Assembly: GCF_009833095.1 (NCBI RefSeq)
Contig: NZ_QRCB01000027.1
Coordinates: 22,616 to 86,615, forward strand
Direction: 5' to 3'
Length of the DNA stretch: 64,000 nt
Source: Nitrosomonas sp. JL21
GTDB lineage: Bacteria > Pseudomonadota > Gammaproteobacteria > Burkholderiales > Nitrosomonadaceae
Shown here: one piece after another, positions 46,222 to 55,107 of the stretch
How the letters are laid out: each line of letters opens with the position of its first letter
Numbering within the stretch: the first letter of the stretch is position 1
Made by a program: the position numbers and the translations under genes
Notes under the pieces: generated by a model
The model's database searches: none
What the model saw: the letters and a program-made list of their open reading frames with translations, nothing else
Told to the model about the DNA's origin: nothing

Positions 46222-46425
46222 TTTTTGTCAGGAAGCGTTGAAAAACTGCTGTACTTTTTCATCCAGGTTTGCAACAGTCCGCGGTTCAGAATTCATTGGA
46301 GCTCCAATGCGTTTTTGATCAGCAGTATAGATCGGATGAATCCAGTGCAGGTAATTTCTGGGCTGGCTGTGGCAATTGAGAAAGTATCCGGTATTGCGTG
46401 ACTCTGTGCATAAAAGGTCGATCAA

Positions 46426-47220
46426 ATGAATAAGCAGCGGCAGCTTTGGATTCTGGGCGGATTATCAATTGTGGTCGTAGCGCTGGCTTGGCTGTTGCCA
46501 TCTTTTTCGCAACCTGCCAATTATCATGACTTTGCAGACCGGCGCAGTTTTTTCGGCATTCCCAATTTCAATGATGTGATGTCCAACTTGGGGTTTTTTT
46601 TCAGTGCCGCAGCCGGAATAGTATTTTTATTCCAGATTTATCGTATGCCGGTACAACGATCGTTTGCGCATCTCAATGAGTCTTTGCCGTACTGGGTGTT
46701 GTTTCTGAGCGTGGGAATGGTGACCTTCGGTTCAATAGGTTATCACTTGGCGCCGGATAATGATCGGCTGGTGTGGGACCGATTGCCCATTGTCATTGCG
46801 CTTACCGCATTGTTATCGGCCACGCTGGTCGAGCGCATCGATCGCACGGCCGGTTTGTGGGCATTGCCGATTATGGCAATTCTGGCTGCTCTGAGTGCGG
46901 GGTATTGGTATTGGACTGAATTGCAAGGCAAGGGTAATCTGAACTTTTATATTGTGACTCAGTTTTACTCGATTACCATAATCCTCTGGATCAGCTCGCA
47001 GTTTCCTTCGCGGTACAGCCATGCCAATGATATTTATCTGGTAATTGCGCTGTACGGGGTAGCGAAGGTGGCTGAAATGCTGGATAAATCAATTTTTGTC
47101 TGGACTCAAGGGTATGTCAGCGGTCACACCCTCAAGCACCTCATTGCAGCCTATGCCGTTTACCGGATAGTGCAAATGTTGCAGCAACGGCGAGTCATTC
47201 AGCCAGAAACCGTTTCATGA
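46426..47220 (+). CDS. alkaline-ceramidase-like (CREST) membrane protein
   Basis: A 264-residue seven-TM protein of the CREST superfamily. Key motifs are YHDFADRRSFFGIPNFNDVMSN with His34, GSIGYHLAPDNDRLVWDRLP with His107 and Asp118, and SGHTLKHLIAA with His234 and His238, a metal-site pattern shared with alkaline ceramidases. Ceramides are rare in proteobacteria, so the natural substrate may be another amide lipid. No peptide signal is needed because the first TM serves as one. It is divergent from a CTP-kinase-like gene, and both may act on membrane lipids. Confidence 0.8.
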   Translation: MNKQRQLWILGGLSIVVVALAWLLPSFSQPANYHDFADRRSFFGIPNFNDVMSNLGFFFSAAAGIVFLFQIYRMPVQRSFAHLNESLPYWVLFLSVGMVTFGSIGYHLAPDNDRLVWDRLPIVIALTALLSATLVERIDRTAGLWALPIMAILAALSAGYWYWTELQGKGNLNFYIVTQFYSITIILWISSQFPSRYSHANDIYLVIALYGVAKVAEMLDKSIFVWTQGYVSGHTLKHLIAAYAVYRIVQMLQQRRVIQPETVS

Positions 47221-47255
47221 ACAAATATCCAAAGTATTTCTGGAATGCGCTGTTA

Positions 47256-47297
47256 CGGTCATGCTGCGCTGAAATCGGGCTCAGTTTGCTTATTAGC
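47256..47297. repeat. diverged dispersed repeat, copy B
   Basis: Begins CGGTCATGCTGCG and continues with GGCTCAG and TTGCTTATT. It matches copy A (32519-32560) at 32 of 42 positions. It lies between the ceramidase-like gene and the DEAD-box helicase. The differences are mainly C/T and A/G. Confidence 0.45.
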
Positions 47298-47386
47298 TTC
47301 CCGTTAATTGCACGGATTGAACCTGCTTTCGCCGTGACTGATTCTCGCAAGCTAGCTATCGGCTTTCTATAGAGCGCTTTTATCCA

Positions 47387-48769
47387 TCATTTGGATCGCG
47401 CAAATTGAAAACCTGATGACCCTGCTGATTTTCCACTATTGCCACGAAAAGACGAGTTGCCGCGATGGCCTTGATCGAATGGACGGCCCCGCTGTCCATT
47501 TTCGCTCCGACCTGATTCATGGCGCGTGCCAAAACCTGAACGGTTTTCCTGAGTTGCGAAAGGTGAGCGTTTGCGTTTTTGAAAAACATTGGGAGTGCTT
47601 TTGACACCATTATTCTGGAAGCGAGGCTTGATGCGAGGCTCCAATCCGGGAATAATGTGAGATGCAATGCGTTGACCGGTATAACGCTCAATTTTCGACA
47701 AATGCGCGCTATCTTTGACGGATGCAAACGAAACCGCGATGCCCGAGGCTCCCGCCCGGCCGGTGCGTCCGATGCGGTGCACATAATCCTCGGCGAATTT
47801 CGGCAAATCAAAATTGATGACATGGGTAATGTCGGCCACGTCGATTCCTCGCGCGGCGACATCGGTCGCTACGAGCACGCGCAATCCGCCGCTGCGCAGC
47901 CGGGTTAGGGTACGATTGCGTTCGCGCTGATTCATGTCGCCATGCAATGCCGCGGCGGCAATACCCTGAGCGTATAAATTATCCGCCAGCGTGTCGGCAT
48001 CACGTTTAGTGGCAGTGAATACGATGGCTTGCTTCAGCTTCTCATCGCGCAATACATGATCCAATAAACGATTCTTGTGTGACATGTCATCGGCGTAATG
48101 CAAGCGCTGCTCGATGTTGTCGAGTTTGGTTTTGGACGACGCGACCTGGATGCGCTTCGGAGTATTCAAGAGTTTGGCGGCCACTTTGTCAATGGCATTG
48201 TCCAGAGTGGCTGAAAACAGGACGGTCTGGCGCGTGGTAGGGGTTGCCGAGGCAATACTTTCGACATCGTCAATGAAGCCCATATCCAGCATTCGATCCG
48301 CTTCATCGAGCACAAGCATCTGCAGGCGACTGAAGTCGATTCGGCCGCGTTGGATGTGATCGATCAATCGCCCCGGCGTTGCAACCAGGATGTCAACCGG
48401 CTGAGATAATAGTTTGTTCTGCAATGGATAAGGCATTCCGCCGAGAATGCTGACGACTTTGCTGCGAGGAAGGTATTTTCCGTATTTTTTAGTTGCGTCG
48501 GAGACTTGCAGAGCGAGTTCGCGTGTAGGCGTGAGGACCAGAATGCGCGGACCACGACCGTGAACTTTTGATGGTGTGGCTAACAAATGCAGCGCGGGCA
48601 GCATGAAAGCCGCAGTTTTTCCTGTACCTGTTTGCGCAGATGCCAGGATATCGTGCCCTGACAGCAATTCGGGAATTGCTTGCTTCTGAATGGGCGTAGG
48701 CGTGGTATATCCAGCATCATGAATGGCTTTGAGAATGGCAATATGTAAATTCAGATCTTCAAAAGACAC
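47387..48769 (-). CDS. rhlE: DEAD-box RNA helicase (RhlE-like)
   Basis: A 460-residue ATP-dependent RNA helicase. The Q motif (TPTPIQKQAIPELL), Walker A AQTGTGKTAAF, VLDEADRMLDMGF, SAT (LFSATLDNAID) and HRIGRTGRAGASG are intact. The last 90 residues form a Gly/Arg/Asn/Ser-rich tail typical of RNA-binding extensions in RhlE proteins. The leader is long and structured, suggesting post-transcriptional control. The assignment as RhlE rather than another DEAD protein is based on overall similarity. Confidence 0.93.
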   Translation of the reverse strand: MSFEDLNLHIAILKAIHDAGYTTPTPIQKQAIPELLSGHDILASAQTGTGKTAAFMLPALHLLATPSKVHGRGPRILVLTPTRELALQVSDATKKYGKYLPRSKVVSILGGMPYPLQNKLLSQPVDILVATPGRLIDHIQRGRIDFSRLQMLVLDEADRMLDMGFIDDVESIASATPTTRQTVLFSATLDNAIDKVAAKLLNTPKRIQVASSKTKLDNIEQRLHYADDMSHKNRLLDHVLRDEKLKQAIVFTATKRDADTLADNLYAQGIAAAALHGDMNQRERNRTLTRLRSGGLRVLVATDVAARGIDVADITHVINFDLPKFAEDYVHRIGRTGRAGASGIAVSFASVKDSAHLSKIERYTGQRIASHIIPGLEPRIKPRFQNNGVKSTPNVFQKRKRSPFATQENRSGFGTRHESGRSENGQRGRPFDQGHRGNSSFRGNSGKSAGSSGFQFARSK

Positions 48770-49031
48770 GGTATTTTCCTAAAGAGTGGGAATAGGTGCG
48801 CAAACAGACAATATCTCTTTTAGACAATGCTTATCTCCGCCAGCGCAATTTAATAAAGTATCGCCGCTAACCAAGGTTGCAATAGTCATTTTCAGTAAAG
48901 AGTTGAAAAATCGAAGAGAGGTCAGGAACGATGTAACTAGCCAGTGCCAGTTACTATTACTGTTGATTGGGTACTTAAAAGCTCCGATCAACTAAGCGCG
49001 GAAGTATACTGGAACATAAAATAACCTGCAA
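48770..49031 (-). promoter_or_regulatory. promoter and long structured leader of the DEAD-box gene
   Basis: TTGCAG (49031-49026) and TATACT (49008-49003) are spaced 17 bases, which predicts a start near 48996 and a leader of about 227 bases. Two stems can form: GTTGAT/ATCAAC at about 48962-48993 and GTAACT/AGTTAC at 48933-48954. Long leaders are common for cold-inducible or autoregulated DEAD-box mRNAs. A 70-codon frame at 48779-48991 is probably fortuitous. Confidence 0.6.
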
Positions 49032-49092
49032 TTATTTATTTTTTAAACAGAAAAAAAGTAAGAAATAGTGTTGCGTCAGATTGAAATGCCCG

Positions 49093-50295
49093 TCATTGGA
49101 TCGTGACTCGGGCATATTTGCGTTTGCCGACTTGTATGACGATCGTGTGGCCTCGCGCTATTTTGATCGATTTGTCACTGACTTTTTCATTATCGAGCTT
49201 GACGGCGCCTTGCTCGATCATGCGCATAGCCTCACTGGTGCTGGACGTGAGCGCTGCCTGCTTCAGAATATGGATGAGCGCAATGTCTTCCTCCTGTGCC
49301 TGGATTATTTTTTCGGCGATGTCATCCGGCAATGCGCCATGTTTAAAGCGGGTTTCGAAATCGACGAGGGCGTCGGTGGCGTCTTTAGGGGTATGAAAAC
49401 GGGTGACAATTTCCTGAGCGAACAGGATCTTGATATCTCGAGGATTGCGGCCTGCGACAACTTCCTTTTGCCATGATTGAATCGTGCTCAGCGATTCAAA
49501 CGAGAGGAGCTCCAGATAACGCCACATGAGCTGATCGGAGATCGACATGAGCTTGCCAAAGATTTCTTTCGGACTCTCGGTAATCCCGACATAATTATTC
49601 AATGATTTTGACATCTTGTTTACCCCATCCAGCCCTTCGAGCAAAGGCATGGTCAGGATACACTGTGGTGGCTGGCCAAAATGCTTCTGCAATTCCCGTC
49701 CCATCAGCAAATTGAATTTCTGATCAGTGCCGCCCAATTCAAGATCGGCTTTCAACGCCACCGAATCATATCCCTGGATCAGCGGGTAGAGAAATTCATG
49801 AATGGCGATGGCCTGATTGCTGCGGTAACGCTTGTCGAAATCATCTCGTTCCAGCATCCGTGCGACCGTATGCGTGGCAGCCAGCTTGATCAAATCCGCT
49901 GCATTGAGTTGATCCATCCAGCTTGAATTGAATACTACCTCGGTATGCTCAGGTTTTAGAATTTTAAAGACTTGCGCAGTGTAGGATTCGGCGTTTTGCG
50001 AGACCTGTTCGCGCGTAAGCGGCGGGCGAGTGGCATTCTTGCCGCTCGGATCGCCGATCATTCCGGTGAAATCACCGATCAAGAACAAGATGTGATGTCC
50101 CAGATCCTGCAATTGACGCAGTTTGTTCAACAGCACCGTATGACCCAGGTGTAAATCCGGCGCGGTTGGATCAAATCCCGCTTTAACCCGCATCGGCCGG
50201 CCTGACATGAGCTTTTTTTCTAACTCGGATTCGATCAAGAGTTCATGACTTCCACGTTTGAAGATGTCAATTTGAAGTTTTTCTGATGTATTCAC
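49093..50295 (-). CDS. tyrS: tyrosyl-tRNA synthetase
   Basis: A 400-residue class I synthetase. The HIGH motif is HLGHTVLL (about 46-53), the KMSKS motif is [11 protein letters not shown], and the C-terminal S4 RNA-binding domain ([16 protein letters not shown]) is complete. Residue patterns fit the TyrRS-II (TyrZ-like) group, which has the KMSKS form rather than KFGKT. It is divergent from the M23 peptidase gene, with 149 bases between. Confidence 0.97.
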   Translation of the reverse strand: MNTSEKLQIDIFKRGSHELLIESELEKKLMSGRPMRVKAGFDPTAPDLHLGHTVLLNKLRQLQDLGHHILFLIGDFTGMIGDPSGKNATRPPLTREQVSQNAESYTAQVFKILKPEHTEVVFNSSWMDQLNAADLIKLAATHTVARMLERDDFDKRYRSNQAIAIHEFLYPLIQGYDSVALKADLELGGTDQKFNLLMGRELQKHFGQPPQCILTMPLLEGLDGVNKMSKSLNNYVGITESPKEIFGKLMSISDQLMWRYLELLSFESLSTIQSWQKEVVAGRNPRDIKILFAQEIVTRFHTPKDATDALVDFETRFKHGALPDDIAEKIIQAQEEDIALIHILKQAALTSSTSEAMRMIEQGAVKLDNEKVSDKSIKIARGHTIVIQVGKRKYARVTIQ

Positions 50296-50362
50296 TATAT
50301 TGATAACATTTAGGTTTTTATTGTTCGGTCGGTTGCGGAAAATGACTTATCGCATTTTCAAT

Positions 50363-50376
50363 TGTACCTTGGTACA
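50363..50376. promoter_or_regulatory. 14-bp palindrome between tyrS and the M23 gene
   Basis: TGTACC-TT-GGTACA is a perfect inverted repeat, 68 bases from the tyrS start and 69 bases from the M23 start. It could be an operator for either or both genes. No regulator was identified. Confidence 0.3.
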
Positions 50377-50444
50377 TGTTTTGATAATTTTTGTGTTAGA
50401 CTCGCGCCTGTTTGCACATGATAAAGACTGGAGGCTCTTCATAT

Positions 50445-51773
50445 ATGCTATCTAAACCCTTTAGCAGTCAACAAAGGATTCTAGCTCAAAAATCATCAAA
50501 ACTTACAAAAAAAACAATTCGCCTGCTGGTAGTTTTATCCAGCGTTCCACTGTTCGGAATAGTCACTGCATTTGGTATTGCGCCCAATTCTCCCTCGTTT
50601 GAAGATGTACAGGTGGAAGAAGTAGTCCTCGATCTATCGATTCCCGAAGCTGTTCAAGATACAGCCTCTTCAACGTTCTGGCATGAAGAAAATATTCGAC
50701 GTGGCGATACGATTACCGCCATCCTGAATCGATTGGATATCAATGATCAGGATTCCACTGATTTTCTACAGGCAGCCCGCGGCAGTCGCGCGATGCGCCA
50801 ACTGAAACCCGGCCAAACCATTTATGCTCAAAAGACGGCCGATGGCGAGTTGTTGACTCTTCGTTATCTATTCGGAAATGAAGAGCTGTTTTTGATGGAA
50901 AAAACCGATGACGAATTTAAAATGACTGAGCAAGCCATTGATTTGGATGCGCAGATTCATATGAAGTCAGGAGTGATCAATAGCTCATTATTTGCGTCCA
51001 CGGACGGCGTGGGCATTCCCAATCGCATTGCTACACAGCTTACCGAAATATTTGCATCGGACATCGATTTTTACCGCGATGTGCGGCGGGGAGACAGATT
51101 CACCATCGTATATGAAACAACGTCGAGCAATGGTAAGAAGGCGAAGAATGGACGTGTATTGGCTGCAGAATTCGTGAATAAAGGTAAATCACATCAAGCA
51201 ATCTATTTCAAAGCATCGAATGGTGCCGATGGTTATTATTCTCCCGAAGGCGAAAGCCTGCGCAAGGATTTCTTATTGTCACCGCTGGCTTTTTCGCGTG
51301 TCAGCTCGGGGTTCAACAAAGCCCGATTCCATCCCATTCTTAAGGAATGGCGAGCGCACAAAGGCATCGATTACGCGGCGCCTACCGGCACTCCTGTGAG
51401 AGCCACGTCGAATGGAATCGTTGCGTTTTCCGGTTCACAGCGAGGTTATGGGAATCTGGTGGTACTGAAGCACAATGGCAAATTCGAAACCGCATACGGC
51501 CATCTGTCGCGTTTTGCGAGCGGATTGACCAAAGGCAAGCGCGTGAACCAAGGTGAGGTGATCGGATATGTCGGTTCAACGGGGATGGCGACAGGGCCGC
51601 ACTTGCACTATGAGTTGCGAGTTGATGGTTTGCAGCGCGATCCCACCAAATTAGCGTTGCCGACTGCGCCGCCTATTTCCAAGAAAGATATGAATGCGTT
51701 TCACATAACCACCCAATCATTGATGGCCCGTCTGAATATTATGCGAAATATTCATTACGCGGCGCTGGAATAA
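50445..51773 (+). CDS. M23 family metallopeptidase (MepM-like)
   Basis: A 442-residue envelope murein hydrolase. One TM/signal helix (LLVVLSSVPLFGIVTAFGIA, about 23-42) is followed by an OapA/LysM-like region (ENIRRGDTITAILNRLDIND), a linker, and the LytM domain at about 290-400. The Zn ligands are in HKGIDYAAPTG and HLHYELRVDG. It probably cleaves cross-links to permit sacculus growth. The start at 50445 is eight to nine bases after GGAGG; the frame can extend to 50412. It is followed by a nested hairpin and anmK, both cell-wall related. Confidence 0.94.
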   Translation: MLSKPFSSQQRILAQKSSKLTKKTIRLLVVLSSVPLFGIVTAFGIAPNSPSFEDVQVEEVVLDLSIPEAVQDTASSTFWHEENIRRGDTITAILNRLDINDQDSTDFLQAARGSRAMRQLKPGQTIYAQKTADGELLTLRYLFGNEELFLMEKTDDEFKMTEQAIDLDAQIHMKSGVINSSLFASTDGVGIPNRIATQLTEIFASDIDFYRDVRRGDRFTIVYETTSSNGKKAKNGRVLAAEFVNKGKSHQAIYFKASNGADGYYSPEGESLRKDFLLSPLAFSRVSSGFNKARFHPILKEWRAHKGIDYAAPTGTPVRATSNGIVAFSGSQRGYGNLVVLKHNGKFETAYGHLSRFASGLTKGKRVNQGEVIGYVGSTGMATGPHLHYELRVDGLQRDPTKLALPTAPPISKKDMNAFHITTQSLMARLNIMRNIHYAALE

Positions 51774-51777
51774 CATA

Positions 51778-51859
51778 ACCCAATGGAATGGATAGATTTC
51801 ACCTCGACATCTATCCATTCACCTGTCAACGATCGAATGCAATCCATTGGGTAATTTTT
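51778..51859 (+). terminator. nested-hairpin terminator or attenuator before anmK
   Basis: Outer arms ACCCAATGGA (51778-51787) and TCCATTGGGT (51843-51852) pair perfectly and are followed by AATTTTT. Inside, GAATGGATAGAT (51786-51797) pairs perfectly with ATCTATCCATTC (51809-51820). Because all four arms share AATGGA or TCCATT, alternative pairings are possible. The T-run ends one base before the anmK Shine-Dalgarno site. Confidence 0.7.
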
Positions 51860-51876
51860 AAGGATCTGATGCGCAG

Positions 51877-52974
51877 TTGAATTCCCAGTACTACATCGGC
51901 ATCATGTCCGGGACGAGCTTGGATGGCGTCGATGCAGTGCTGGTAGATTTTAATCACGCCTCATCACTGATCCATAATTATTTTTACCCTTATGATGATG
52001 CGCTGCGAAAGGCGTTATTGTCATTGCATCACAGTGGTTATGATGAGCTCAATCGCGCGGCGCTTTTGAGCAATCACTTATCATCTTTGTATGCAAAAGC
52101 TGTTCACAATCTGCTGAAACAAGCAAAACTACATCCGCAAGAAGTTGCTGCGATTGGTTGTCACGGTCAGACCATCAGGCATTGCCCTGAAATTGATAAA
52201 AAATATACGATTCAGCTTGTGAATGCCGCGCTTTTGGCGGAGCTTACGCAGATTACGGTCGTTGCAGATTTCCGTAGCCGTGATATCGCCGCAGGCGGTC
52301 AAGGCGCGCCCCTTGTTCCTGCTTTTCATCAAGCACGGTTTGGAAATGTGAGCACGCATCGCGTCATCGTGAATATCGGCGGTATTGCAAATATCACCGA
52401 TCTTGATCCACACAGTTCGACCATAGGTTTTGACTGCGGCCCTGGAAATATTTTAATGGATGCATGGTGCCAACGACATCTCGCACAACATTTCGATAAA
52501 GATGGGCAATGGGCAGCCCGCGGACACGTCATCCCAGAATTATTGTCCACGTTGTCGGACGATCCATTTTTCGCCTGCCTACCCCCTAAGAGCACTGGCA
52601 GAGAGTTGTTCAACCTCGAATGGGTACAGTGCCGCTTGCACGGCAATGAAAAACCTGAAGATGTGCAAGCCACATTATTGCAGTTGACGATTGAAGCTAT
52701 TGTGCAATCCGTTCACGCTCATTGTTCCGAAGTTCGCGAAATTTATGTATGCGGTGGAGGAGCACAGAATACGTTGCTGATGCGTCGTTTGGCAGAAGCT
52801 TTTCCGGGAAAGAGGGTTGCACCGACGGATCAGTTGGGAATTGCCGCTGATTGGGTCGAAGCATTTGCCTTTGCGTGGCTTGGGCAGCAAACGATGATGC
52901 GCAAACCTGGCAATCTTCCGGCCGTCACGGGCGCCAAAGGAGAAAGGGTATTGGGCGCGATTTATCCCGCTTAA
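51877..52974 (+). CDS. anmK: anhydro-N-acetylmuramic acid kinase
   Basis: A 365-residue kinase that phosphorylates and opens 1,6-anhydro-MurNAc during peptidoglycan recycling. The ATP loop IGIMSGTSLDGVDAVLVDF, the CHGQTIRH and FRSRDIAAGGQGAPLVPAFH motifs and VCGGGAQNTLLMRRL are intact. TTG at 51877 is the only in-frame start before the conserved N-terminus, 12 bases from the AAGGA site. A 3-codon ATG frame (51869-51880) sits better spaced to that site and its TGA overlaps the TTG, which suggests re-initiation or a weak start. It converges with erpA. Confidence 0.93.
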   Translation: MNSQYYIGIMSGTSLDGVDAVLVDFNHASSLIHNYFYPYDDALRKALLSLHHSGYDELNRAALLSNHLSSLYAKAVHNLLKQAKLHPQEVAAIGCHGQTIRHCPEIDKKYTIQLVNAALLAELTQITVVADFRSRDIAAGGQGAPLVPAFHQARFGNVSTHRVIVNIGGIANITDLDPHSSTIGFDCGPGNILMDAWCQRHLAQHFDKDGQWAARGHVIPELLSTLSDDPFFACLPPKSTGRELFNLEWVQCRLHGNEKPEDVQATLLQLTIEAIVQSVHAHCSEVREIYVCGGGAQNTLLMRRLAEAFPGKRVAPTDQLGIAADWVEAFAFAWLGQQTMMRKPGNLPAVTGAKGERVLGAIYPA

Positions 52975-53147
52975 CTCAGTGAGTCCTGCAGAAGTACTGT
53001 ATTCGGATTGGTTGTACTGAACGGATATCAGCTCCAAAAATCCTCATTCACCCGAGTAAACTGCAAAATCTTCGCGGGACTCGGATGGCCTGGACGTTAC
53101 GCGGAATCGTTGTCAGAGTTCGCGTATAAAATTCAAACGGGCAGGTG

Positions 53148-53486
53148 CTATACCGAAAATGATGAGCCGCAGCCGCATGTGCTGGTGGCACCAGGATTCT
53201 TGATGACAAATTGCGCACCCTTGAGATTTTCCTGATAATCGATCTCAGCGCCAATCAAATACTGAAAACTCATTGGATCCACCAGCAGCTTGACGCCCTG
53301 TTTTTCCATGATCATATCATCGTCATTGATGGTTTCATCAAAGGTAAAGCCATATTGAAAGCCGGAGCAGCCACCGCCGCTGATGAAAACTCTTAAATTA
53401 AGATTGTCGTTGCCTTCTTCCTCAATAAGCTGTTTCACTTTAGAAGCTGCACTATCGGTAAATGAAAGGGGCGTTGTATTTTCCAT
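53148..53486 (-). CDS. erpA: iron-sulfur cluster insertion protein ErpA
   Basis: A 112-residue A-type carrier that delivers Fe-S clusters to apoproteins. The three cluster cysteines are in [11 protein letters not shown] and the C-terminal CGCGSSFSV. The start at 53486 ([11 protein letters not shown]) gives the family N-terminus; the longer frame to 53525 is unlikely. It lies downstream of bactofilin on the same strand with a 40-base gap. Confidence 0.96.
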   Translation of the reverse strand: MENTTPLSFTDSAASKVKQLIEEEGNDNLNLRVFISGGGCSGFQYGFTFDETINDDDMIMEKQGVKLLVDPMSFQYLIGAEIDYQENLKGAQFVIKNPGATSTCGCGSSFSV

Positions 53487-53525
53487 ATCAGTCTCTGTCA
53501 GTACGTTTGAACCACAGTTTCTCAA

Positions 53526-54002
53526 TTATCTCATTTTGGTGGAGGTGTATTCTTCGCTTTCCGAAGTCATGGGCTGTTGATTCGGCGCTGCAGAAATCAA
53601 TGTGACCATTTTCTCTGTCTGCTTTTGCTTGGTTCCCGGGGCATCATAGTGAATCATCTTGCCTTCTACCGATGCGCCCAATTGAATCTCCAGAGAGCCA
53701 TAATGAATATCACCGTAGACCTTGGCTTTCGTTTGTAGTTCCAAGTATCCACTCGCATATATCGGCCCGGATACGGTGCCATTGATGACGATATTGGTGA
53801 CGCTGATCTTGCCGGTGATGCTGCCTTCATTGCTGAGAACCAAGGTGCTGTGGTCGTCATCGTTAGCGCTGACATTACCGATGATGTGCCCATCAACGCG
53901 TAAACCGCCGCTGAAAGTGATATCTCCGGTGATGCCGGTATTGACGCCGATCAGAGTATCGATATGATTATGAAGTTTTCTTTTATTTTTACGACCGAAC
54001 AT
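53526..54002 (-). CDS. bactofilin (polymer-forming cytoskeletal protein)
   Basis: A 158-residue bactofilin. The basic N-terminal tail MFGRKNKRKLHNHIDTLIG precedes a beta-helix core of strands such as GDITFSGGLRVDGHIIGNV and GSITGKISVTNIVINGTVSG, ending near residue 125. Bactofilins assemble into membrane-linked filaments that position cell-wall enzymes. AAGGA sits seven bases before the ATG at 54002. The flexible C-terminal tail holds no motif. A wall hydrolase (M23) lies a few genes away. Confidence 0.92.
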   Translation of the reverse strand: MFGRKNKRKLHNHIDTLIGVNTGITGDITFSGGLRVDGHIIGNVSANDDDHSTLVLSNEGSITGKISVTNIVINGTVSGPIYASGYLELQTKAKVYGDIHYGSLEIQLGASVEGKMIHYDAPGTKQKQTEKMVTLISAAPNQQPMTSESEEYTSTKMR

Positions 54003-54013
54003 GGCGAGTTCCT

Positions 54014-54829
54014 TCACGGTGCTGGTTGTGTAGTTTGGGTCAATATTACCTTTTTATTGTCATTTTGTTCATAAATCTGCACTTGCAGACTTTCTACGAT
54101 GGCATCCGTGGGTACTTTGAAGCTCTCATCCAGCCGATGCAGGAATTTGAAGTTGATTGGAAAATTTTCCTGCGAAGTGCTGCTGATCAACGGAATAGTC
54201 TTGCTCTGATTGTTTTGTTGCAGCGTGACGTGGAATTTTAAGTTTCCTTTGAAATCGCTGGGCCGTTCTCCACCTTGAATGAGCGTCAGTGCATAGCGAT
54301 ATTTTCCAGGTGTTTCAGTTTCTTTCACATTGAATTGATGAATTGAAATTCCGCTTTTGGTATTGCCAGCCATCAAGTGCTGAAAAAACACCAGCTTTTC
54401 TTTCAAAGAATCATTCTCATGGGCTAGCGATTTGATTTGCTGGCCAAGATTCTCATTGGCGGTCGTGCTGATTTGGATTTGATGGATCAGATCGCCCATC
54501 TGGGTGCACAATTGTTGCTTCTTGTTTTGCCGACACGTTGCGGCATCATAGTCCAGCACCATTTTTTCTTCGTTCCATACATGCTGCGGTTGTACAGAAT
54601 AGCGGCCGGCCTCGTACATTCCCCATGATAGCGATAACAACAATAAACAACAGACGACCGTGAGCATGATGCGGTAGGGCCATGATAGATGAGTGCGCAC
54701 CACAACCCGAGGTGACAGAATTCTGGGAGTTTTCTGGAACAGCTTTTTCAACGGTAGTGCTCTAGGTAAGAAATCAATCGGTTCAATAGGATGAATTGCC
54801 CAACCTGATCGATATGGAATGAATGGCAT
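54014..54829 (-). CDS. single-TM protein, DUF6776-type
   Basis: A 271-residue hypothetical protein. One TM helix (IMLTVVCCLLLLSLSWGMYEAGRY, about 54-77) is followed by a coiled coil (about 110-155, with LGQQIKSLAHENDSLKEKLVFFQHLM) and a C-terminal beta-rich domain. This is the DUF6776-like layout found upstream of bactofilin in many betaproteobacteria. The domain outside the membrane is probably periplasmic. The function is unknown; the constant pairing with bactofilin suggests a link to envelope organisation. The stop is 11 bases before the bactofilin start. Confidence 0.8.
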   Translation of the reverse strand: MPFIPYRSGWAIHPIEPIDFLPRALPLKKLFQKTPRILSPRVVVRTHLSWPYRIMLTVVCCLLLLSLSWGMYEAGRYSVQPQHVWNEEKMVLDYDAATCRQNKKQQLCTQMGDLIHQIQISTTANENLGQQIKSLAHENDSLKEKLVFFQHLMAGNTKSGISIHQFNVKETETPGKYRYALTLIQGGERPSDFKGNLKFHVTLQQNNQSKTIPLISSTSQENFPINFKFLHRLDESFKVPTDAIVESLQVQIYEQNDNKKVILTQTTQPAP

Positions 54830-54969
54830 TGATCATATCAATGTTGTAAGCATCGGTAAACGTTTTGTTATTCCGGAGGTGAGAATAATGAGTCTGTGCG
54901 TCACACATTTACGATTCTGGCCTGTAGGAAAACAGCATGTAAGAGGATGGGGATCTGAAAAATTACAAT

Positions 54970-55010
54970 GCTAATATGCAGTGTGAAATCAGGCTCAAAT
55001 TCCATATTCA
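54970..55010. repeat. possible dispersed repeat, copy C (diverged)
   Basis: Contains TGCAGTGTGAAATCAGGCTCAAAT, which aligns in part with copies A and B around GAAA-x-C-x-GGCTCA. The similarity is weaker and ends sooner. It lies in the 278-base gap between argC and the DUF6776-type gene, where nothing else was recognised. Confidence 0.25.
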
Positions 55011-55107
55011 TCACTCGTCAATTGCACGTTATGATTGTATTTTTTCTTGTCCGATCGGGATTTGCCGTTTTATTTGGAGTGTCTTCAGAGTTTCTCCGGG
55101 AGTTTTA

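Noticed and set aside
48779..48991. 70-codon frame in the DEAD-box leader as a leader peptide
   Set aside because: No ribosome-binding site and no amino-acid bias that would suggest attenuation; the RNA stems are the simpler explanation.
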